Positions 61,775 through 64,000 of a stretch of DNA of 64,000 nt are shown piece by piece. The stretch lies in the NCBI RefSeq assembly GCF_014640615.1, contig NZ_BMHH01000008.1, positions 1 through 64,000 on the forward strand. Reading direction: 5' to 3'. Made by a program: the position numbers and the translations under genes. The notes below the pieces were generated by a model. The model saw nothing but the letters and a program-made list of their open reading frames with translations. It ran no database searches and had not been told where the DNA came from. Numbering within the stretch: position 1 is the stretch's first letter; each line of letters opens with the position of its first letter. This DNA comes from Paramesorhizobium endophyticum. GTDB taxonomy: Bacteria; Pseudomonadota; Alphaproteobacteria; Rhizobiales; Rhizobiaceae.

Positions 61775-63865
61775 TTAGGCCGGGCGAACCCGGATACGGG
61801 TCGCCGACAGCGCACCCTCATGAATGATGAGGCCCGCAGCTCCGCTGGAAAACGTCGCGTCCGAGGCCTCGACGACGATGTCGCCGACTGTCGCAACGAT
61901 GCGGTCGCCTTTCACCGACGCGGTAAGCGTGAAGGCGGTCTCGAGGCCGATATCGAGCCGCGCCGATGCAAGAACAGCTCGGTGCTCGTCCTTGCGCCGA
62001 ACAATCTGCAGTTCGCCTTTGCGTGTCAGCCACGCCGCATAATAGCGGCGTTGACCTTCTGCCCGCAGGACGAGGCCTCCGTGATCGCCAAGATGCAGCA
62101 TCAGGTCGGCTTCGACCACATAATCCGTCCAGTCACGCGTCCCCTGCAGGATCAGTCCCTCGCCGCGGTTCTGGCTGATACGGAAGTCCTGCGGAAAATG
62201 CTTTGAGAAGAAGTGAACGTTGCTGACCCACGCCTTGCGCCAGAAATCACCCGTTCCCGAAGGCCGACGGAATGTCACATTGGGGCAGCCGTCCCAGGAA
62301 AGGGCTTCCAGCAGCACCCGGCCATCGCTGCGGCCTTCCGGCGTGGTTAAGACCACGCCGACTTCGGCGATCGGCTGGCTACCGGTCTCCGGCACGATCC
62401 AAGTGAGCTCGGCTGACGGCCCTGTTCCCAGGAGAACCGGGGTCGGCATGTCGACATCAACGAGTTCGTCGCTGCCGTCATAATGGCGGATGCGCAGCCT
62501 CGCCTCGACCGTGCCGCGATTGCCGGCCTCCGCCCTGATCCTGGCTCTAAGCGTCTGACCCGCGTGGATGCGCGGGCTTGCCATCAGATCATAGGTACGC
62601 ATGCCCTTGACCTCCTGGGGCGTGAAGACCGGTGTCGTCGCGGCGGCCTCACGACCGGGGGCGAGCGCTGAAAAGTCGATCGCCAGCGCCTCCCCGGTGC
62701 CATGCACCTTGAGGTCCGGCAGGCTTGTCAGGCTTTTCTGCGGGCGAAAGCCTTGGACAGAGCCAGGCAGCGAGAAATGGAACTGTGCCCCACCTTTCGG
62801 CGCGGCAAGCGGCTCCTCGTCTGCAAGCTTGCGGCCGAGATTGGCAAGCCACAGCGAAATTTCTACCGCATCGGTAATCGACCGGCCGCCGTCGGCCGTC
62901 GAGATGTAAAGGCGGTCTGCGACCGGCCCGCGCCAGTCCGGACCGGCCTCCAGACCGTCGAGTCCGAGCATGATGCCATGCAGGCAACCGAGATTGCCGG
63001 CATTGCAATCCGTATCCCAGCCGGAGGTGTTGACGATCATCTGGCCACGCTGGAAATCGTGCGGCGCATGCAGCAGCGCCATGATCATCAGCGCATGATT
63101 GGGCACGACATGGCAGTTGCCCGGATATTTGTCGTAACCGTAATTGTCCTCGATCTTCTGGCGTGTCGCCTGCCAGTCCTCGTTGCCCGAGGTCCATTGC
63201 CGGATATCGGCGATCAGTCTGGCAATCAGGCTGTCCTTCGGGATGAAGGAGAGACCGGTGTCGAGAAGATGGTCGACGTCGCGGCTGACAAAGGCCTCCG
63301 CCTCCATCGCCGCCCAGAGCACGGCGGCGTGGACCGCCTCGCCATCATGGCTTACGGAACCTGCGGCACGCGCAAGCTTGGCCGCCTGGGCCGGATTTCC
63401 CGGAGAGATGAGCGCCCAGCCGTCGATGAATATCTGCGCGCCGATCTGTTCAGCAACGGTTGCGCCGTTTGTTTCGATCGAGCCGGAGGCAGGTGCGGGA
63501 ATGCCCCGCGCCAGATTGAGCCAGGCAGTGTGCTCGGTGGAATTTCCGGCGCCGCCCCACCAGAGGATCGAGCGCTCCTCGATGATGTAGTTGAGCCAGG
63601 CGCGACCGATATCCTCCGCCGAAAGTTCAGGCGAAATGCCGTAATCGTCGAGAGCGCGTGGGAAGGCGAACGTGCCAGCTACGTCGTCGTCGGTGACCAC
63701 CAGCGGGTCGCCGAGTTGCTCGTTGACGTAATAGGTGATCGGGCCGAGCTTTTCGAGAATGTCCCGGTAGCGCCAGTTTTCAAACGGTCGTCCGAGATAG
63801 ACGCCGATCAGCTTGCCGAGCACGCCGGCATAAACGCGGGTTTGGTAGTCTGAGGGAATGGACAT
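61775..63865 (-). CDS. ADP-ribosylglycohydrolase-type protein fused to a lectin-like domain
   Basis: This 696-residue protein joins an N-terminal ADP-ribosylglycohydrolase (DraG) domain (about 1-345) to a C-terminal concanavalin-like domain (about 535-696; GHGG-type LGDHGGLVLRAEGQRRYYAAWL). The dinuclear-metal residues are visible: LVVTDDDVAGTFAF near residue 60 and SGWDTDCNAGNLG near 285. No signal peptide is seen. These proteins hydrolyse N-glycosidic bonds of ADP-ribose-type compounds. Its place between a MalG-type permease and a UgpC-type ATPase suggests a role on an imported glycoside or ribosyl conjugate. The middle region (about 345-530) has no clear family. Confidence 0.82.
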   Translation of the reverse strand: MSIPSDYQTRVYAGVLGKLIGVYLGRPFENWRYRDILEKLGPITYYVNEQLGDPLVVTDDDVAGTFAFPRALDDYGISPELSAEDIGRAWLNYIIEERSILWWGGAGNSTEHTAWLNLARGIPAPASGSIETNGATVAEQIGAQIFIDGWALISPGNPAQAAKLARAAGSVSHDGEAVHAAVLWAAMEAEAFVSRDVDHLLDTGLSFIPKDSLIARLIADIRQWTSGNEDWQATRQKIEDNYGYDKYPGNCHVVPNHALMIMALLHAPHDFQRGQMIVNTSGWDTDCNAGNLGCLHGIMLGLDGLEAGPDWRGPVADRLYISTADGGRSITDAVEISLWLANLGRKLADEEPLAAPKGGAQFHFSLPGSVQGFRPQKSLTSLPDLKVHGTGEALAIDFSALAPGREAAATTPVFTPQEVKGMRTYDLMASPRIHAGQTLRARIRAEAGNRGTVEARLRIRHYDGSDELVDVDMPTPVLLGTGPSAELTWIVPETGSQPIAEVGVVLTTPEGRSDGRVLLEALSWDGCPNVTFRRPSGTGDFWRKAWVSNVHFFSKHFPQDFRISQNRGEGLILQGTRDWTDYVVEADLMLHLGDHGGLVLRAEGQRRYYAAWLTRKGELQIVRRKDEHRAVLASARLDIGLETAFTLTASVKGDRIVATVGDIVVEASDATFSSGAAGLIIHEGALSATRIRVRPA

Positions 63866-63878
63866 GGGAGACTCCTTG

Positions 63879-64000
63879 TCAGCCCTTCACCGAGCCGCCG
63901 GCCATGCCTTCGATAAAACGGCGCTGCAGCAGGATGAAGAGGATTACGATCGGTAGAATGATGATGAGGGCGGCGGCCATGATCTCACCCCAGTCGGACG
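63879..64000 (-). CDS. Sugar ABC transporter permease, MalG type, C-terminal end only
   Basis: The right edge of the window contains the last 40 codons of a minus-strand permease. The visible residues SDWGEIMAAALIIILPIVILF and the terminal RRFIEGMAGGSVKG match the C-termini of CUT1-type MalG permeases. It precedes the ADP-ribosylglycohydrolase-type gene by 13 bases. The rest of the gene, its partner permease and the binding protein are outside the window. Confidence 0.85.
   Translation of the reverse strand, partial: SDWGEIMAAALIIILPIVILFILLQRRFIEGMAGGSVKG

Overview
The window looks like an accessory, catabolism-rich stretch of a Rhizobiales (alphaproteobacterial) genome, plausibly a chromid or megaplasmid. 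This rests on the GC-rich base composition, dense ATGA/TGATG-coupled operons, many solute-binding-protein transporters (two TRAP, six ABC wholly or partly, one TctA-type), and rhizobial family markers: a SyrB-like protein and a DUF982-like protein. I see no rRNA, tRNA or CRISPR.

Layout. (1) 1-7969: a GntR regulator gene cut by what looks like the 5' end of a group II intron at the window edge; divergent from it is an operon with a thiamine-diphosphate enzyme, an FAD amine/amino-acid oxidase, a DctPQM TRAP importer, a TauE/SafE exporter and a BASS-like permease. (2) 8030-11169: a TAXI-type TRAP system on the other strand. (3) 11766-15015: a TenA-like protein and two subunits of a gluconate-2-dehydrogenase-type flavoenzyme. 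(4) 15335-21194: a ROK regulator facing an operon of BadF-type kinase, polar amino-acid ABC transporter and SIS sugar isomerase/deglycase, with a near-perfect 17-bp inverted repeat in front of the operon. (5) 21743-29041: a SyrB-like gene, an NMT1/SsuABC-type ABC operon with a FAH-family hydrolase and TauE/SafE protein, a divergent GntR regulator and an aroQ pseudogene. (6) 28999-44460: all on the minus strand, two complete sugar ABC transporters, an RpiR regulator and an amino-sugar pathway (NanE, ROK kinase, NagA, SIS deaminase, a Gfo/Idh dehydrogenase and an Eis-type acetyltransferase). (7) 45649-52317: cysteine hydrolase, TetR, amidohydrolase and a spermidine/putrescine-type ABC transporter. 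(8) 52422-60622: a mevalonate-degradation cluster. (9) 60702-64000: the end of a further sugar ABC operon with an ADP-ribosylglycohydrolase fused to a lectin-like domain.

The most notable system is region 8. A class II (degradative-type) HMG-CoA reductase, HMG-CoA lyase and a two-subunit 3-oxoacid CoA-transferase would carry mevalonate to HMG-CoA, then acetyl-CoA plus acetoacetate, then acetoacetyl-CoA. A MocR-type regulator, a TctA-like permease with a small membrane partner, and a secreted Drp35/SMP-30 lactonase sit in the same cluster. I infer that the lactonase opens mevalonolactone in the periplasm before uptake. Two further signals cross the listed genes: strong hairpins just after six of the seven solute-binding-protein genes, and shared operator-like motifs that link the RpiR regulator to two sugar operons and the TetR regulator to two hydrolase genes.
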